Made by a program: the position numbers and the translations under genes | The notes under the pieces: model-generated | The model's input: the letters and a program-made list of their open reading frames with translations, nothing else | Told to the model about the DNA's origin: nothing | The model's database searches: none | Assembly (NCBI RefSeq): GCF_008330945.1 | Contig: NZ_CP043489.1 | Coordinates: 2,987,501-3,051,500, forward strand | DNA: 64,000 nt | Direction: 5' to 3' | From: Labrys sp. KNU-23 | GTDB lineage: Bacteria > Pseudomonadota > Alphaproteobacteria > Rhizobiales > Labraceae | Part shown: in pieces, positions 63,362 through 64,000 of the stretch | Position numbering within the stretch: the first letter of the stretch is position 1 | How the letters are laid out: every line of letters starts with the position of its first letter

Positions 63362-64000
63362 TCAGGCCGTGACGGCGGCAAGATGCGCCGCGATGGCATG
63401 GTCGATGGCGGCGAGGTCATCGGCCGACAGAGCGAGCCGTCCGGCGGCGGCATTCTCGCTGGCCTGCTTCTCGTCGCGCGCGCCGCACAGGGCATAGGTG
63501 ATGCCCGGCTGTGCGATGGTCCAGGCGATCACGAGCTGGGCGATTGTCGCGCCATGGGCCGAGGCGATCGGGGCCAGCGCTGCGGCGAAATCGGCGACGT
63601 GGGCACGGTTGTCGCGCGAAAAGCGTGGATTGTCCTTGCGCAGGTCGTCGCCGGCGAAATCGCGCTCCGGCCCGATCTTGCCGGTGAGCAGCCCCAGCGC
63701 GAGCGAGGAATAGCTGAGCGTGGAGACGCCGTTGGCGGCGCAGATCGGCAGGAGGCTGGTCTCGATCTCGCGGTCGAGCATCGAATAGCGCTCCTGGATG
63801 GCGTCGACAGGGCCGGCGGCGAGATAGGCCGTGAGGTCGTCGGCGCTGACATTGCTGACGCCGATGGCCCGGATCTTGCCGGCGCGCTTCAGCTCGAGCA
63901 GCGTGTCCATGGTCTCGGCCACTGGGGTGGTCGGGTCCTGCCAATGGGTGATGTAGAGGTCGATATAGTCGGTATCGAGGCGCGTCAGGCTCTGCTCGAC
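63362..64000 (-). CDS. Aldo/keto reductase (5'-truncated by window end)
   Basis: The last 212 residues of an NAD(P)H-dependent aldo/keto reductase barrel. Visible blocks are LDTDYIDLYITHWQDPTTPV (the conserved His-containing strand 4), KIRAIGVSNVSADDLTAYL and LSYSSLALGLLTGKIGPERD. The frame is open to the window edge, and the in-frame ATG at 63922 is internal. N-terminal Asp, Tyr and Lys of the tetrad lie outside. It is the most upstream visible gene of the kinase/aldolase operon and probably interconverts a carbonyl and an alcohol in the same pathway. Confidence 0.9.
   Translation of the reverse strand, partial: VEQSLTRLDTDYIDLYITHWQDPTTPVAETMDTLLELKRAGKIRAIGVSNVSADDLTAYLAAGPVDAIQERYSMLDREIETSLLPICAANGVSTLSYSSLALGLLTGKIGPERDFAGDDLRKDNPRFSRDNRAHVADFAAALAPIASAHGATIAQLVIAWTIAQPGITYALCGARDEKQASENAAAGRLALSADDLAAIDHAIAAHLAAVTA

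Overview
The window looks like chromosomal DNA from an alphaproteobacterium of the order Hyphomicrobiales (Rhizobiales). The evidence is high GC content, the gene order hisB-DUF2628-hisH-hisA-hisF-hisE-coaA, Omp25/31-type outer-membrane proteins with a typical 'AADLAP' mature start, a thiCOSGED operon, DUF2853 and DUF779 proteins, and many intergenic palindromic repeats. I do not assign a genus. Both ends cut through genes. I saw no rRNA, tRNA, CRISPR array, prophage or intact insertion sequence.

Layout. 1-8 kb: the end of a Kef-type antiporter, a short-chain dehydrogenase, and a TetR regulator whose start abuts a large nested palindrome, followed by an RND efflux permease and its adaptor. 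8-16.5 kb: a small secreted Cys protein, an XRE regulator, a lone HyuA-type hydantoinase/oxoprolinase, then a GAF-Fis regulator next to an ExaC-like aldehyde dehydrogenase and a DUF779 protein, with a perfect 18-bp palindrome between them. 16.7-20.7 kb: a CUT2 sugar ABC importer (binding protein, permease, single-domain ATPase) and a HAD phosphatase. 21-29.3 kb: argG, a Ppx/GppA phosphatase, a lipoprotein and the his/coaA operon. 29.7-38.8 kb: an exported serpin, gshB, a DUF2853 protein and a dppABCDF operon.

38.8-45.9 kb is the most unusual part. Three exported proteins lie in tandem and share a roughly 200-residue N-terminal module. Two continue into TPR repeats and a C-terminal caspase (C14) domain with His and Cys intact. 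The third carries a trypsin-like domain that has lost its catalytic His and Ser. recD2 lies upstream on the same strand.

48-52 kb: an MFS transporter and two near-identical tandem outer-membrane protein genes, each with its own terminator. 52-57.5 kb: thiC-thiO-thiS-thiG-thiE-thiD, mostly joined by 4-bp overlaps and preceded by a TPP riboswitch. 57.7-64 kb: an overlapping catabolic operon (aldo/keto reductase, glycerol-3-phosphate dehydrogenase-like flavoprotein, DhnA-type aldolase, FGGY kinase, GMC oxidoreductase), probably for a sugar or polyol I cannot name.

Dispersed intergenic repeats fall into families called here Rep-A (about 90 bp; copies near 3.2, 8.9 and 29.6 kb), Rep-B (near 2.3 and 12.8 kb), Rep-C (GTCATTGC... 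palindromes near 11.4, 14.6 and 19.6 kb) and Rep-D (hairpins with a GCATCTTGC core near 17.6 and 38.8 kb).
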